From Pegea sp. RAD2-039 (Eukaryota > Chordata > Thaliacea > Salpida > Salpidae): a stretch of 64,000 nucleotides of DNA. The position numbers and the translations under genes were made by a program. How positions within the stretch are numbered: the first letter of the stretch is position 1; the number at the start of each line of letters is the position of its first letter. Below the pieces are notes generated by a model. It did no database searches. It had not been told where the DNA came from and saw only the letters and a program-made list of their open reading frames with translations. The stretch is taken from assembly GCA_034620365.1 (NCBI GenBank), contig JAQGEQ010000284.1:310001-374000 (forward strand). Direction: 5' to 3'. Shown piece by piece: positions 23,701-37,364 of the stretch.

Positions 23701-26700
23701 CGAATCTTTATCGGATGGGAGCCGAGAATAAATTCGATTTGAAGTTGGCATCGGAACGAAGCGACTCGGGAAGCGCGAAAGATGTGACGTCATCAAATGA
23801 AGTTCGTAAAAGTCTGATGTCGAGTATTTTGAAAAGCGGAAGTCAGCGATCTTTCAAACTCGAACAGGTTCGGTTGCTAAGCAACAACAGCTTCGAAATC
23901 TGATTTCAAATTTTATAGTTCCTGTCGAGAAGAAAACAAGATGGTTTCTCGTCACCACTAGATGGCGTTTCTATGGGAACACCTTTGTTCAGTTCACCTT
24001 CATCACGTCACACGATGTTGACAAACCGACAAGCTATCAAAGATATGACGAAAAATAAACGAAATAAAAGAGTTTCGGATGTTGTTTCGATTAATGTAGC
24101 TTCCGGTGAAAATGAAACTAATCTAAAGAATCTTGAACAACAACATAAGTCGTTGGTTTCATTTATGAAAGCTTTTAAGAATCAAACTACAAGACCCACA
24201 AATACCACTACATCCTCATCTTCATCTACATCTTCTTCATCTTCTACTGAATCCACTAAAAGATCTTCAAAGAAGTCGAAAACTCCTGGAGCTGAACAAA
24301 AAGTCTCTGAACCTCCATCTAGTTCTGGAGGGAGCAAGAACAAAAAGTCTTCTCCTCAGACATCTATCGGAAGATCAATCATGAAAAGAAGATTGAAAAA
24401 CTTGTGGTCAGAGGTAGATCTTTATTTGATCTTTGAATAGATCCTCATCTTTTCATCTTAGGATTCTGCATCTGAACTTCAACCTCCGAAATGGAGTAAA
24501 GAAGAATTTGAACAATCAGAATCGAAGCGCGATAACACCGTGACTCTTCTACCTCATCTCTTCTTGAACTCAACTCTCAATGAGATTGAGTCAGTTACAT
24601 CTTCCTATCACGTGACCAACTTGTAACCAATCACATCACAGGAATCAAATGAAGTCATCTCCACCTGATTCGAAGCCCACTGAACCTTCTGTTGAGTCAA
24701 CCTCTAAAAGTATGTCTTTGGAATCAGTTCAAACTGGAGACCAATCATCTAGCAGCAACACAAACCCATTTCGTACCACTAATACCACCCAATCCACCAA
24801 TCTACTGTCCACAACAAGCGAACCGGTCAGTAACCACATCAGTGGTCATCATTTACTGACCTTTTTGTCCAGGTCAGCGCTAGCGTTAGTGTACCCAATC
24901 TTTCATCTCCACAAGAAGCCTCACAATTGATGGAAAGTTTTTTGAAGAGTGTAATGAGAGCACCTGCCATGTTAGATGTCAGTGGTAACGATGAGTCCAC
25001 AACTTGCCAGTTGCTAGGACGCGAAGCCCCAGATGCAGTTGGTATGTCCCTCATCTTCTCATCATCCTCATCTCACTTGACATCTTCTTAGTTTCAAATC
25101 CGCTGACCACGGCACAAAGTGTCCCTAATCTGTCAAGTCCAATCACTGTGACATCCGGTACAACGTTGCCATCAGCAACCATCTTGCCAACTGGTTCCTC
25201 TGTTATGCACGCGATCGCTAAAGCGATGTCCGGAGACATGGACAACGGTCAGTGACCACCGCAATTGTGGGACAAAATAATAAAGTTGTTGTTGCTGCAG
25301 ACTTGTTTCGATATCTGGTCAGCGACCTACAGAACCTGGACTCGACCACATTAGTAGCCGAAATCGATGAAGAGCTTGACGATGATGACTTCGACGAAAC
25401 CGTGGTGAGACACATCCGAGTGTGACCAACTCTTCTTCACAATCTGATCCACAGGAAGAAGATGGAGACGAGATGGGTTTTGATGATGACGATGATGAAG
25501 ATGATGACACAAGTGATTTAATGAATAAAATGTCGGTAGCTTTTGGTGGTGGCGCTATCAACAATCGTTACCATGCACGTTGTCATGACGACCACACCAT
25601 CCAGCGCAAGTTACCTGACCTTCTACCAGCATTTGATCCACGACCCGGGCGCCTCAACCTGCCCCAGACCGTCGACTTTGCCGTGCCAGCTCCAGGTCCC
25701 TTTTCCCCCTCTTCTTCTTCTTCGGATCACTCATCTTCTGATCTTTCAGGATCAAAAGAGTTGGAAGAGAAGTTGGAATCTTTGACGCTATCAAAGAGGA
25801 CTCCAAAGACACAATTGAAGTTGATCCTCCGTGTTTCGGGATCAGAAGAACCAGAAGTGAAGTTGGATCATCAGGACACAGTTTTCAATGTGGTCCAAAA
25901 ACTCAATATTGCCCTGACAGGGTCTCATAAGAGTGACAAATTACAGAAGTTATGGGATCAGACATATACGTGAGTTGATCATCTCTGACGACAAATTGGT
26001 AAAAAGCCATTTTTGTTCCTTCAGTTTATTATATGAAGAAGTAGATGATGAAGATTTGAAAGAAGAAGTTGAAGATGAAGAAGATGTTGTGGTTCCTTCG
26101 AAGACTTCTAAATCTTCTGAAACTCCTACAACAGATATGAACAAAGTTCTTCATCTTCTTCAAATTCTTTATGATCTCTGCATCCACAAAAGATCAGAAT
26201 GGAAAGAAGATTTCATTTGTAAGAAAGTCACCATCAAATTAAACCAACAAATCGAAGTAAAACATCTTTAACTGATCCCTGCATCCAATCTTATGCTCTT
26301 CTTCTTAGGACTTCATCTGTATGGCATGTCAAGCGATGCCGGAGTGGTGTTACTCGATCGCCACCAAGTGTCCATTCCTCTTATCTTTTGAGACTAGACA
26401 CAAATACTTCACTTGTACCGCATTCGGCATCACAAGGTCCTCATCATTCGCTCCTTGCATCTTACTAATGTCCCGGATGTTGCAGATCAATCGTGTGGCT
26501 ACAGAGTCGCGCTGAATCTTTTTTCGAAGGTGGACTAGCCGCTGTGGCAGCAGTTACTGGTCTAGGTCGTCGAGACGATGGTTCAGCCGACTTCATACAA
26601 CTCGGTCGATTACGTCACGAACGCGTCACTGTACCACGTGACCCGGGCAGCTTTTTACCGTGGGCTCGGACCATTATAACCCTTCATGCAAGCCGCAAGT

Positions 26701-28257
26701 CCGTGTTGGAAGTAAGTGATGACGTCATTGACGCGATAAGATGTTGATAATGATCACTAGGTGGAGTTTGACGGAGAAGAGGGCACCGGATTAGGACCAA
26801 CTCTTGAGTTCTATTCGTTGACTGCTGCAGAGTTGCAACGAAAAAGTCTCAAGATGTGGATCGTTGAAGATCAAGGTCCAATGGAAGAAGATCATGGTTA
26901 TTATGTTCATCAAATGTCGGGGCTTTTCCCCGCTCCCTGGCCCCAAGATCATGATGAAGTTTCAGAGATTAATTCGCTTTTTTGCTTCTTTGGATCTCTC
27001 ATCGCTAAATGTCTTCAAGTAGATCCATCTGATCTTTTGATGTGATCTTTTATTAAATCTTTATCTTCCAGGATAACCGCCTAATTGATCTTCCTCTTTC
27101 AGACACATTTTTAAAGATCATTTGTAATGGAGTAAGTTTTTTAATCTTTAATTTGATCTTCATCTCATCTTCTTCTTCATCAGATCAATCCAATCAAACG
27201 AAACAAATGTTTGCTCCTTAACCTCTCTGATCTTCAATCAATTGATCCGAACAGGTGAAGACATCATCCACTCCCGATCCACTTTTAATCTTCATCTTCT
27301 TCAGATACAAATTTCTCACTCAATTATCACAGCTTTGTGATTTGAAAGAAGAAATTGAAAGAAGTCCGACTCTGAATCAAGATGAGAAGATACGGAAAAT
27401 CAATGAGATTGATTTCGACTACAACGGAACCAAATGCAACATCCAAGATCTCGGGTAGATCCCAACTTCATCACTTCATCTTCATCATCATTTCTAACAG
27501 ATTATCGATGGAGTTCCTTCCTTCATCTTCTTCTTACGGATTCTCTTCTCATCCTCTTGAAGAAGGAGGCGACAAAATCGATGTGACGATCCACAACGCG
27601 CGTCGTTACATCGATTTAACTCTCAACTTCATCTTCTCAAACGGGATCAGATCACAGATGGAATCTATGAGAGGTAACTTTCGATTCAACTTCATTCTAC
27701 TCAATTTCGAATCACAGATGGATTCTCACGAGTCTTTAAACAACAACGTTTGTTCTCATTTGAACCTAATGAGTTGAGATCGATGTTGTGTGGAGAACAA
27801 GTCCCTTCGTGGACAAAACAAGACATTTTGAACTATACAGAACCAAAATTAGGGTTTACTAAAACAAGGTGAGTTTCTATTCTCTTTTATGAATTGATGA
27901 AGATCATTGTGATGATTTGTAGCGCTGGATTTTTACGTTTTGTCAATGTTCTTTGTGAATTGGACGGTCCTCAACGTAAATCCTTCCTTCAATTCACAAC
28001 TGGTTGCTCAGCATTGCCACCTGGTGGTTTGGCTAATCTTAATCCTCGTCTAACTGTTGTACGAAAGGTAGAATAGAAAAAAGCCATTTTTGTCGCATAA
28101 CTAACATGTTTCATATCAGGTCGATGCAAATGATGGTAGTTATCCTTCAGTTAACACGTGCGTTCACTACTTAAAGTTACCTGACTATTCTTGTGAGGCA
28201 ATTCTCAAGGAACGTTTGTTGACAGCCACTAGAGAAAAGGGGTTCCATTTGAACTAA
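17785..28257 (+). CDS. HECTD1: HECTD1, HECT-type E3 ubiquitin ligase
   Basis: Transfers ubiquitin from E2 to substrates through a thioester cysteine. I resolve 44 in-frame exons giving 2,559 codons (human about 2,610): 17785-17924, 17978-18212, 18261-18365, 18425-18547, 18763-18884, 18935-19088, 19148-19206, 19267-19499, 19547-19623, 19924-20146, 20218-20368, 20419-20605, 20829-21039, 21087-21332, 21381-21559, 21608-21781, 21829-21970, 22033-22151, 22205-22332, 22377-22599, 22647-22786, 22835-22998, 23050-23203, 23253-23439, 23494-23611, 23665-23867, 23919-24413, 24462-24589, 24642-24825, 24873-25041, 25092-25247, 25301-25404, 25455-25969, 26025-26256, 26309-26436, 26486-26711, 26761-27018, 27072-27131, 27184-27254, 27305-27454, 27501-27673, 27718-27868, 27923-28067, 28120-28257. 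The N-terminus [12 protein letters not shown] opens an armadillo-like region (1-390). Ankyrin repeats follow (about 390-490), then a SUN/discoidin-like domain (about 1080-1290), a MIB/HERC2 domain (about 1293-1370), a Ser/acidic linker and the HECT domain (about 2110-2559), with the catalytic Cys near 2494 in [12 protein letters not shown]. Least certain joins: 21333-21380 and 24590-24641. Confidence 0.97.
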
Positions 28258-28487
28258 TCCTTTCTCGACGGTTTACTTCAATAACAACTTCTTCGAATGT
28301 TTTATTTTCTGTTTGTTCATTTGCTTTAAAATTGTGTTTCCTCTCCCGCTCGCTCGCTCGCTTGCTTCATTATTTACGACTAAAATAGACTTAGGGGTCT
28401 TTTCTCATCCGAGAAATCCGTCCGCCTCTGACACATATCCCACCCCTCTCTTCTCGAATGTCTTATTACCGATGTTAACAACTTTTC

Positions 28488-28493
28488 AATAAA
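28488..28493 (+). terminator. Candidate polyadenylation signal for HECTD1
   Basis: AATAAA lies 231 nt after the HECTD1 stop and before the next gene's ATG at 28641, so transcript ends of HECTD1 probably fall in the 384-nt gap. Confidence 0.55.
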
Positions 28494-28640
28494 TATCTTC
28501 AATTTGAATCACGTGTCATGTTTTATCTGCTATCGATTCCCGATTCTTGTTGTGTTTCCATGACAACAAGACAAAGATCGTTTAGCTACATCTACATTTA
28601 GAAAGATTTTTAATATTTGAATATTTTCGCAGCGATAAAT

Positions 28641-29882
<1,242 letters not shown>

Positions 29883-29897
29883 AGTTCTTTCTAGTTA

Positions 29898-29903
29898 AAT
29901 AAA
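29898..29903 (+). terminator. Candidate polyadenylation signal for TRMT61A
   Basis: AATAAA sits 16 nt past the stop codon, implying a very short 3' untranslated region if it is used. Confidence 0.5.
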
Positions 29904-30457
29904 CTAATTTTTTGTGTCAAATTGTGTCTTGCTGATTCATGAGTTGCAGTTATTCAACCTCAGATGGTTTGTTACTAATATCTTCATTTTATTGAGAAAA
30001 CTTCATCAGCACCTCAACAATTTATTTATTTCAAATATACAACCAGCAGATCAATTTATGTTTATCAGTCTTATCTTATTTCCTGTTTTAAAGTAAACGA
30101 TTAAAAAGTCGGTTTCTTCGACAACAAATTCGTGAAACTATTATCAGCTTTCTGTAGTTCTTTCAATTATTTGATGGAGAAAATGGCTTCTTAAATAAAA
30201 TATGATTGAGAAATTATTTTAATAAAAATGTTCAGTTAACTAGGTTCTGGGTAGGAGGTGTTGGTGATTAACTGAAAAGTTGGTAATATTTTACTAAGTA
30301 GTTTTTGTAGGTTTTGGTTTCTTAAAAATGTCAAATTTTATTTCCACCTTGTCATTTAAAAGCAGAAAAAATATCCCTTCATGGTAATGTTGAAATAAAG
30401 AATAAATTCACAAACCGTTTCAAAATATCTTCAATATAATTTTGATTTTATCTTCAA

Positions 30458-30463
30458 TTTATT
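30458..30463 (-). terminator. Candidate polyadenylation signal for the TLCD4-like gene
   Basis: TTTATT on the plus strand is AATAAA on the minus strand, about 150 nt past the stop codon. The 732-nt gap between this gene and TRMT61A (29883-30614) is convergent and holds only 3' sequence. Confidence 0.4.
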
Positions 30464-30614
30464 AAATATTTACAAAAAAGCGATCAAAAAAGATAAAACA
30501 TTTTAAAGATAAACATTCAATTATAAGAACAAAAATTATAAGAAAACTTTAATTTCAAATTTAATCACTTTTTCTGGGAACACTCTGGTTAGTATCTAAA
30601 GAAAGTAAGATTAT

Positions 30615-32045
30615 TTACGTTTTCTTTTTTTCTGATCTAAAAGCTTTATTGATCAGCAAGTAGAACCAGTAGAGGTTTAGAACATCCAAAATAAAACAAA
30701 CTGAAGTCCATATAGTTGTTTGAGAAATTGAAAAACTGAAAAAAATAATTTATTAATGTTCAGATGTCACCAAAAGTTATCTTTTAATTAAATCTAACAA
30801 GTTAAAAATTAATAAAAATTATCAGATTTTATGTAAAAACATGAATAATATCTTTTTAAAACTTATCTTATTACCTTTGTAAGTAATTTTTCACTTAATA
30901 CACATTAATATCACAAAATTATTTATTTTTTCACTTATATAATTACTAACATTTCGGTGTAAGTCTCATCACACAACACAATTGAAACTGATCTCCAAAA
31001 GAAAGGAATTGGAAGGATTCTAAAAAGAAAGAAGACCAACAAAAGACAAATTCCATTAATCCAATAAACAGGTTTCTTCTCATTATTTGTTACATATAAC
31101 TTCCACCTAAATTTATTTAATATAATAGATATATAATTATGATTTAAGTATTTTTTGTTAGAAGGATACTTTTGACAAATTACCTAAAGTTCAAAAACGG
31201 CGTCGAGGCCTCTGACAAAAGGCGAAGATTTCCGTAATACGAGAGACTTCCATTAGACTAAAAATTATTTACAAAAAGTATTATTTAAAAGCTACTTTTA
31301 AAATCTTTATTAATATCAAATCTTGTTATCAATTTTATACTAAATAAACAAGAGGATTTACTTACAATCACCCAACTACAAGCTATCATTGCGATTATAT
31401 GATGAACCAACATTCCTCTACTGCCTCCAATCTTTTTACTATATACTAACATTTGTATAAGGTCTGTAAATAATGATTTATTATTCCTTTTATGAATAAA
31501 TCTTAAGAGCAATTCAGAAAATTATCATACTTTTGTCATTTATACAGAAATAGATAAAAACTCTCAATAAACAAACCTGTAGCGAAATAACCACAACTAT
31601 ATGCTAATACCCATAAAGATAAAGGATTGTCCAGCCTGTTGAGTTGTAAAAAATCTCTTAAATATTTCAGAGACATAATTAATATTAGATAAAAACTAAG
31701 AACTTAATTTAACTTACATAATTAAATTTGATTTATAATTTCCAAGTACTACAAAAGAAGCAGCTACACTAGAAGTTATTGAATGAATTGTCGAAGCTGT
31801 TCTAGATAAATGATTTCAAAGATTTGTAAGGTTTTGTTTGATAACTACTCTTTCAATGATTAAATGAATTCTTCATGATAATTTGATTGAAGAAAAACTG
31901 ACAAAAGTTACCTAGAGTCCCATTGTAATTTTTCATCTTCTTTAAGTTGATTGTAACATTTGAAGAAACAGATGGAAGGTAAAAGAATGTTGGTTAAAAA
32001 ACTAAAGAATAAGCAACTCAAAGAGCTAATTAAGAAGTGGTTCAT
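30615..32045 (-). CDS. TLCD4: TLC domain-containing membrane protein, TLCD4/TMEM56-like
   Basis: A multipass TLC (TRAM-LAG1-CLN8) domain protein; the family acts in membrane lipid handling and the exact role is unknown. Seven minus-strand exons join in frame to 248 codons (human TLCD4 about 263): 32045-31912, 31801-31718, 31656-31577, 31463-31366, 31257-31184, 31106-30951, 30735-30615. Visible features: an N-terminal hydrophobic segment, LQWDSRTASTIHSITSS, the loop DLIQMLVYSKKIGG, the paired histidines typical of the fold at about 120-121 (MLVHHIIAMIA), YYGNLRLLSEASTPFLNFR, a long hydrophobic helix around GICLLLVFFLFRI, and a final membrane segment WTSVCFILDVLNLYWFYLLI followed by a basic tail. 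No single exon is open for more than 52 codons, so the gene is easy to miss in an ORF list. Confidence 0.88.
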
Positions 32046-33653
32046 GATAACCAAAAAAGTTATTAATCAAAGTTGTTATCTAAAAAATTAGAAAGATCAC
32101 AAGAAAAATAATTTTATGCAAACATCAATTAGTTACTAACATTTTACTAACATCGCCAAGACATAAATGCTTCATCTATATTATTTATTTTTTCGTAATT
32201 TGCATAAAACTTTCTCACTATACTTGAAAGTGTAAATTGAAAATTAATGTTCACATGTTTTATGTGAGAGCTAGATATCACAAAATCTTACAAACCTTTG
32301 TACCTCAAAATTAAAAGCAATGAGATCTAGTACAGCTTCTTCTATTTATAGTCACATCTATGTTTTTGAACATTAAATTTCAAAAAAAATTATTTGCATA
32401 AATACTTAAAATTGTATTTAGTAAATTCAATTATGTAAAATCTTTTAAACATCTAAGTAAAACATATATAGGAACACTACAAAAAAGACTGAAAAAAGTT
32501 TTTAAAATTGTTTTCCTTAAGCAGTTACTACAATTAATTACTTATGCAATTTTTAAACTATTTTTATCTGAAAATGATTTAGAAAATGTTGAACAAGACA
32601 ATATTTTAATCTTTTTGAAATACATCAAAGTTGTTTTGTAAGGAAATGTTTTATGTAAAGTTTTTTTTAATTTGGTATATTTTGTATTTTTGACATAAAG
32701 TTTTAGTCATATGACTTTCATTTTTGAAATAAAAATGTAATAGTCTTAGAATGCTAAATAAGGCTGTTTCATTTTATTAAAGTATCATAATTATAAAATT
32801 AATAAAGTAAATAATAAGTTTCTTTTATAGTTAGAGTTCAAAATAGATAAGTTATCTTTAGAAGAAATAAATTATATTTAAAATTTTCTGTGGTATCCGC
32901 ACAATTCTGCCGCGCGCATAATATTTGCTTATTGATGTCTCAATTTTTTTTTACTTTGATAGTATTTGTTATAATTTCCTGTTTGTTTTAATTATTAGTC
33001 ATTTTAACTCTAAAATTTAGCTGACTAAAAGTTGTTGTATTTCTAGATCTAGTTAAATAAATCTTAGCTTAGTTATTTTTTTTTTAAATATATTTTTAAA
33101 TATCTATGTAGTTTAGTTTTAAAGAAAATATTCATTCATGTCAAAAAAATATTATAAGATTTAAATAATTAGAAATAAAATTTGTTTTCTTTAAATCTAT
33201 ATTTAATTTTTACAAATATATGTATAATTAGATTGTTTATAAATTATAGTGTTTTATTTAGATTAATAGAATTTATTTTGTGTAAATGAGTATTAAATAA
33301 AACTATTAAATGAAAATTGATTTATTATTTTTAGTGATTTTAATTCTTTATATTTTTATGCCTTATATTTTCTTACTTAATTTTTTAGATAAAATATTTT
33401 ATTATTTTTTGCTATATTTGTATCCTAAGATATATAAAATTATTATTAACATATAATTCTAAAATAATTTATATAAAAACTTAATATTTATTAGCAATAA
33501 AGTTTGAATAATTTATTATATTAAAAAATTATATTTATTTTGTGAATCTAAAATTATTTACTTCTAAATCAAAATTCTCAATTTATAAAAATGTTGATAT
33601 TTGCCAAATAATTTGAAATATATTTGAATTTTAGAATTTGTAAAATTGTTATT
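32046..33653. other. AT-rich divergent intergenic region
   Basis: Lies between the divergent TLCD4-like and BANF1 genes, so it should hold both promoters. I see no exon, RNA gene or repeat. A small GC island (CCGCACAATTCTGCCGCGCG, about 32897-32916) is the only compositional break. Confidence 0.45.
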
Positions 33654-34142
33654 ATGTCAACCACCTCTCAAAAACATCGGGACTTTATTGGAGAACCAAT
33701 GGGCCAGAAGTCTGTCCGCGATATTGCTGGAATTGGTCCTGTTCTTGGCAAAAGATTCGAAGATAAAGGTTATGATAAGGTCAGTTAAATAATACCTCAA
33801 ATTTGTTGAAAAATTTTTAGTTTACATGAAAAAGATATTTTTTATAATTTTATTAAAATCTAACAACTTTTATAAAATAAATTTTTATATTTTAAATTCC
33901 AAATTTAACTTTTAATTTAAGTTCCTAAATATATTAATTTCTGATCACTAAATACAATTAAAAATGATAAAACTTGAATAATTATATTTTTCTAGGCTTA
34001 TGTTATACTTGGACAGTTTCTGGTTTTAAAAATGGATCAAGATTTCTTTATAGATTGGTTTAAAACTGAAGCAGGAGGAACAAAAAAGCATGCCATGGAC
34101 GCATTCACGTGTCTCAACGAATGGTGTAGCGCTTTTTTGTAA
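33654..34142 (+). CDS. BANF1: Barrier-to-autointegration factor
   Basis: Small dimeric chromatin protein that binds double-stranded DNA and LEM-domain proteins and is needed for nuclear envelope assembly. Two exons, 33654-33779 and 33996-34142, join in phase 0 to 90 codons, against 89 in human. Sequence landmarks: [13 protein letters not shown] at the start, the helix-hairpin-helix DNA-binding motif with [36 protein letters not shown], and the terminal [10 protein letters not shown]. The ATG is the only sensible start, because the conserved N-terminus begins four residues later. A 216-nt intron falls at a place compatible with the conserved KAYV junction. Confidence 0.97.
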
Positions 34143-35199
34143 TTGGGTCTATATTTTACTTCTTGGACAAAAATTCAACGCTTTAAATAGTTCCACAAAC
34201 TATTTTTGTTCTTTTGTTTTTAGTTTCTTTAACAGATTGGTAAGAATATTGATGAAATCAGTTAAAGCTTTTAAATGGTGGAGCACCAGACTTCAGTTTT
34301 CTTTCAAAACTTATTCTTTTGTGAAAATAAATGTATTTAAAACGTTGAAAGTATCTTTTTTTGAGAAACTTTTGTCCTAAATTGTTTTTTATTTCGTTAA
34401 TTTTATTCATACAGAAGTAATTCTTGTTTTTTTTACTTGAAGATCTGCTTAAATGTCAGTGATCCACATTGACAAGAACTTTAACATACTTAATTGAGTT
34501 TAATACATAATAATTGATAAATAGTTACTTCCTGTTTTAATAGATAATTCGATAATAACTTTATATTATAATTTTTCTAAACTTAGTAAGATGAATAACT
34601 GAAGATGAATAGAGATTATAATATTTAGTAAAGTTTGCTCAAAACAAACTAAAAATTTTTTTAAGTAGAGTATTTGTAACAAAAGTTGATTTAATCAATT
34701 AAAAGGAGTTTTATCTTTTAATTATCAAAATTTTTAGGAAAGTTATCTTTAGAATGATAATATTTATTATTTAAGTGCAAACTTGTTAGCACAAAACAAG
34801 TATAAGGAAGATGAGTAACTTCTTGTACAAACTTTTATTAATGATGAACTGCTTTAAATTATAAACTAATAAACCATTAAAAGCAAAAAAAATCATCATA
34901 AGTATAAAAAAGAAAACAATTATCTCCGATTGAAAAGGTCTTGAGTAGCTTAACATAATTAATGTAGGCCAAAAGTTATCTTTTCTATGATTGTATGTCT
35001 TCAGTTATTCTCCAGTCATCTATCTTACCGATTTAAAAGCTCTATCATTATCTAAGTCTATAAAAATTATAAGATGAAGATTAGACTCTAATTTACCCAT
35101 TTGAATGAATCATTTATTAAAAAAGCCAATTTCTCTCATTTCTAGCTTCTGATAAATCTTTGAATTGATTATTTCAGAGAAAAATTCTGACCTATCTTT
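34143..35199. other. BANF1 3' region and AT-rich spacer
   Basis: No further exon seen. An open frame at 34090-34380 overlaps the BANF1 end in another frame and has no coding resemblance. The right part may contain more of the decayed LINE that is clear from 35200. Confidence 0.45.
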
Positions 35200-36000
35200 T
35201 TGTCGTGATTATCAATTTGGGTTCCTTCTTCAAAGATCTTTTAGTCATCAGATGTTTCCTTACCTTCACTAATGGCTATGTTTCTCAGAAAATAATGTAG
35301 AAACCAATATCAGTTATACCTATATATCAAAAGTATTTGAAATAATAGTCTATCTGTTAATATCATCTATACAAACATTTGCAGAGCTTTTGATTCAATT
35401 TCACATCGCATTAAAAAAATAATAATTTAATACAAACCTCACTTGTCTGTTAGATTGAGAGGTTTTTAAAATATAAACAACAACAAGTAATTCTCAGCAA
35501 CTCTCTTTGAAGTTTTATTAGGTTTTCAGTGACGTTGGTCTATCTTCTCTTCAATACTTCCCTTAATGATATTACAGACTATTCTGTATCACTAAATGGT
35601 TCTTGAAATTCAATGCTCTTTGCTGACGATTCTAAACTTTTTAATACTAAATCAATTACTCTGTAATCTTCTTTGTAGTCTACTAATCTTTGACTTCAAT
35701 CCAGACAACTCAATCTATCTACCTGCAAATGCTTCCACCAGTCAATAAAAACCTTTTAAACTCTAACTCAGGATCATCTGATTTTTATGTAAGTAACAAT
35801 AAGATTTCTCGATGTCATTAGACAGCTGAGTATCTTCATCTTTCACGACTGGAAATGGACTTAACATAAAACTATTTTCTCAAAATTGATTCAATTGCTT
35901 CATAACAAAATCTTTGGACATTATTAAAGCTTTTACTACATACATCCGTTCCAAACTAGAGTTCAACTCCTTCGGATTCTTATCTTAAAATAGATATTAC
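35200..36000 (+). mobile_element. Decayed non-LTR retrotransposon, LINE family B
   Basis: Shattered reverse-transcriptase frames remain: RDYQFGFLLQRSFSHQM, motif A NIIYTNICRAFDSISHRI (about 35362-35415), an intact-looking MLFADDSKLFNTKS (about 35611-35655), LQSRQLNLSTCKC and FTTYIRSKLEFNS. Nucleotide similarity to 12560-12680 plus 14979-15480 is clear, and this copy is unbroken at the point where the younger LINE entered that one. Stops and indels occur throughout. The edges are indistinct. Confidence 0.8.
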
Positions 36001-37263
36001 AAAGCCTATCTCTATCCAAAGATAACTAGAAAAGCTTTTCTTAAATCTCATATAATTTCTTCATAAAAAGACTACAAGATACTGTTTTATAGATTCATAA
36101 TTATTTGAAAACAATCATTTGTTACATATCATATATACCTCGTCTGAAAAAGAATTAAGATTTTGAGATCACTTGAGTTATAAAATAATTTCATTTAAAT
36201 CGAATCTTAAAACAAACTTGATTAGCTAAACCCACACAACTATTATTTATAGCCGTTTTTTCAACGACAGAAAATAATTTGAGCGAGTGATTAATGGATG
36301 AAAATTAGTCTTTAGGTTTTTTAAGTTCTTATAATTGATTAGATACAAAATATGTTTCAGAAACTGTTTTACTAAAATTGTTTTTCTAGAAATAAATTTC
36401 CTGTCATCTTAAATTGGATTTTTTTAAAAATCGTATCTCTTTAGTTTGTCTTGATGAACATTTAATGAAATTTAATTTTAATGTCTATTTGGTGAACTTA
36501 TTTATCACTATTTGTGTTAATACTAGAATGTGTAGCAAGCACAAGCCATTTGAAATCATTTTGAGTGATTCATCATCTACATTTGGGTGAAAATATTCAA
36601 ACTAAACATTCTAATCTTCTTTAAGCATAAAACAACTTTAAATCCAAAAGATACAAACAAAATACAAATCTGCTTTATTAATTTTATGTCTGAAGAAGAA
36701 GGCTGATCATATATAAAGATTTGATGAGGCTATACTTGTAGTACATTTTTACTTGATGTAAAATTCTTTATTAAAAATCCACCCTTAAAGCTATCATTAC
36801 AACGAATTTGAAATGAAATTGAAAAATGATTCTAGTGACATGGAGTCTTTTAAGATCAATTGATGAGTCAACTAATGACTCTATAAAGAGATGAAAAAGA
36901 AAAAAATGAAAAAGAAACAAATAAAGAGGAAGTTGTCTATTAGCTAAACAAACAGATTATCTGAACAAATTGAAGCAGTATTAGCAAGTCAACTGCACTT
37001 GAAGCACATATACTACTAGTATGTAGGTGTGGATGATTTCTAACTAATGACGAATACTGCAAAGTACTATTCAATAATGACATTGTTGTTTGGTCGAGAC
37101 ATCTATTTTCACAATATATTAAAAATTGTCGTCTATGTACAGTAAAAAATTAAATGCAAACAAAATTAAAGAGAATTTTAAGGTGATATGAAATTTGGAA
37201 AAGTGTGGGTTTGAATTTCAGTAAATAAATAGTTTGTAGAATAAATATTCGAACTTCATCCAA
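36001..37263. other. AT-rich spacer, possible LINE debris at the left
   Basis: No gene or RNA recognised. The first 200 bases may still be LINE 3' sequence. The right end leads into the epsin 3' region, which is transcribed leftward. Confidence 0.4.
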
Positions 37264-37269
37264 TTTATT
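37264..37269 (-). terminator. Candidate polyadenylation signal for epsin
   Basis: TTTATT on the plus strand reads AATAAA on the minus strand, 96 nt past the epsin stop codon. Confidence 0.5.
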
Positions 37270-37364
37270 GTGGTGGTGAAAATGATTTTAATGTGACGAC
37301 CTAAGATTTGATAGAATTCGGTCCAAATGACATTTGATTAACAATTTGATCTTATGAAGATGAG

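Noticed and set aside
24601..24641. HECTD1 intron of about 30 nt using the donor CACGTGACC
   Set aside because: It is shorter than any other intron here and breaks phase; the donor GTCAGT at 24590 gives a 52-nt intron in phase.
25218..25564. Minus-strand serine-rich open frames opposite HECTD1
   Set aside because: They are antisense shadows of acidic Asp/Glu-rich coding sequence in the HECTD1 linker, whose exons join in frame on the plus strand.
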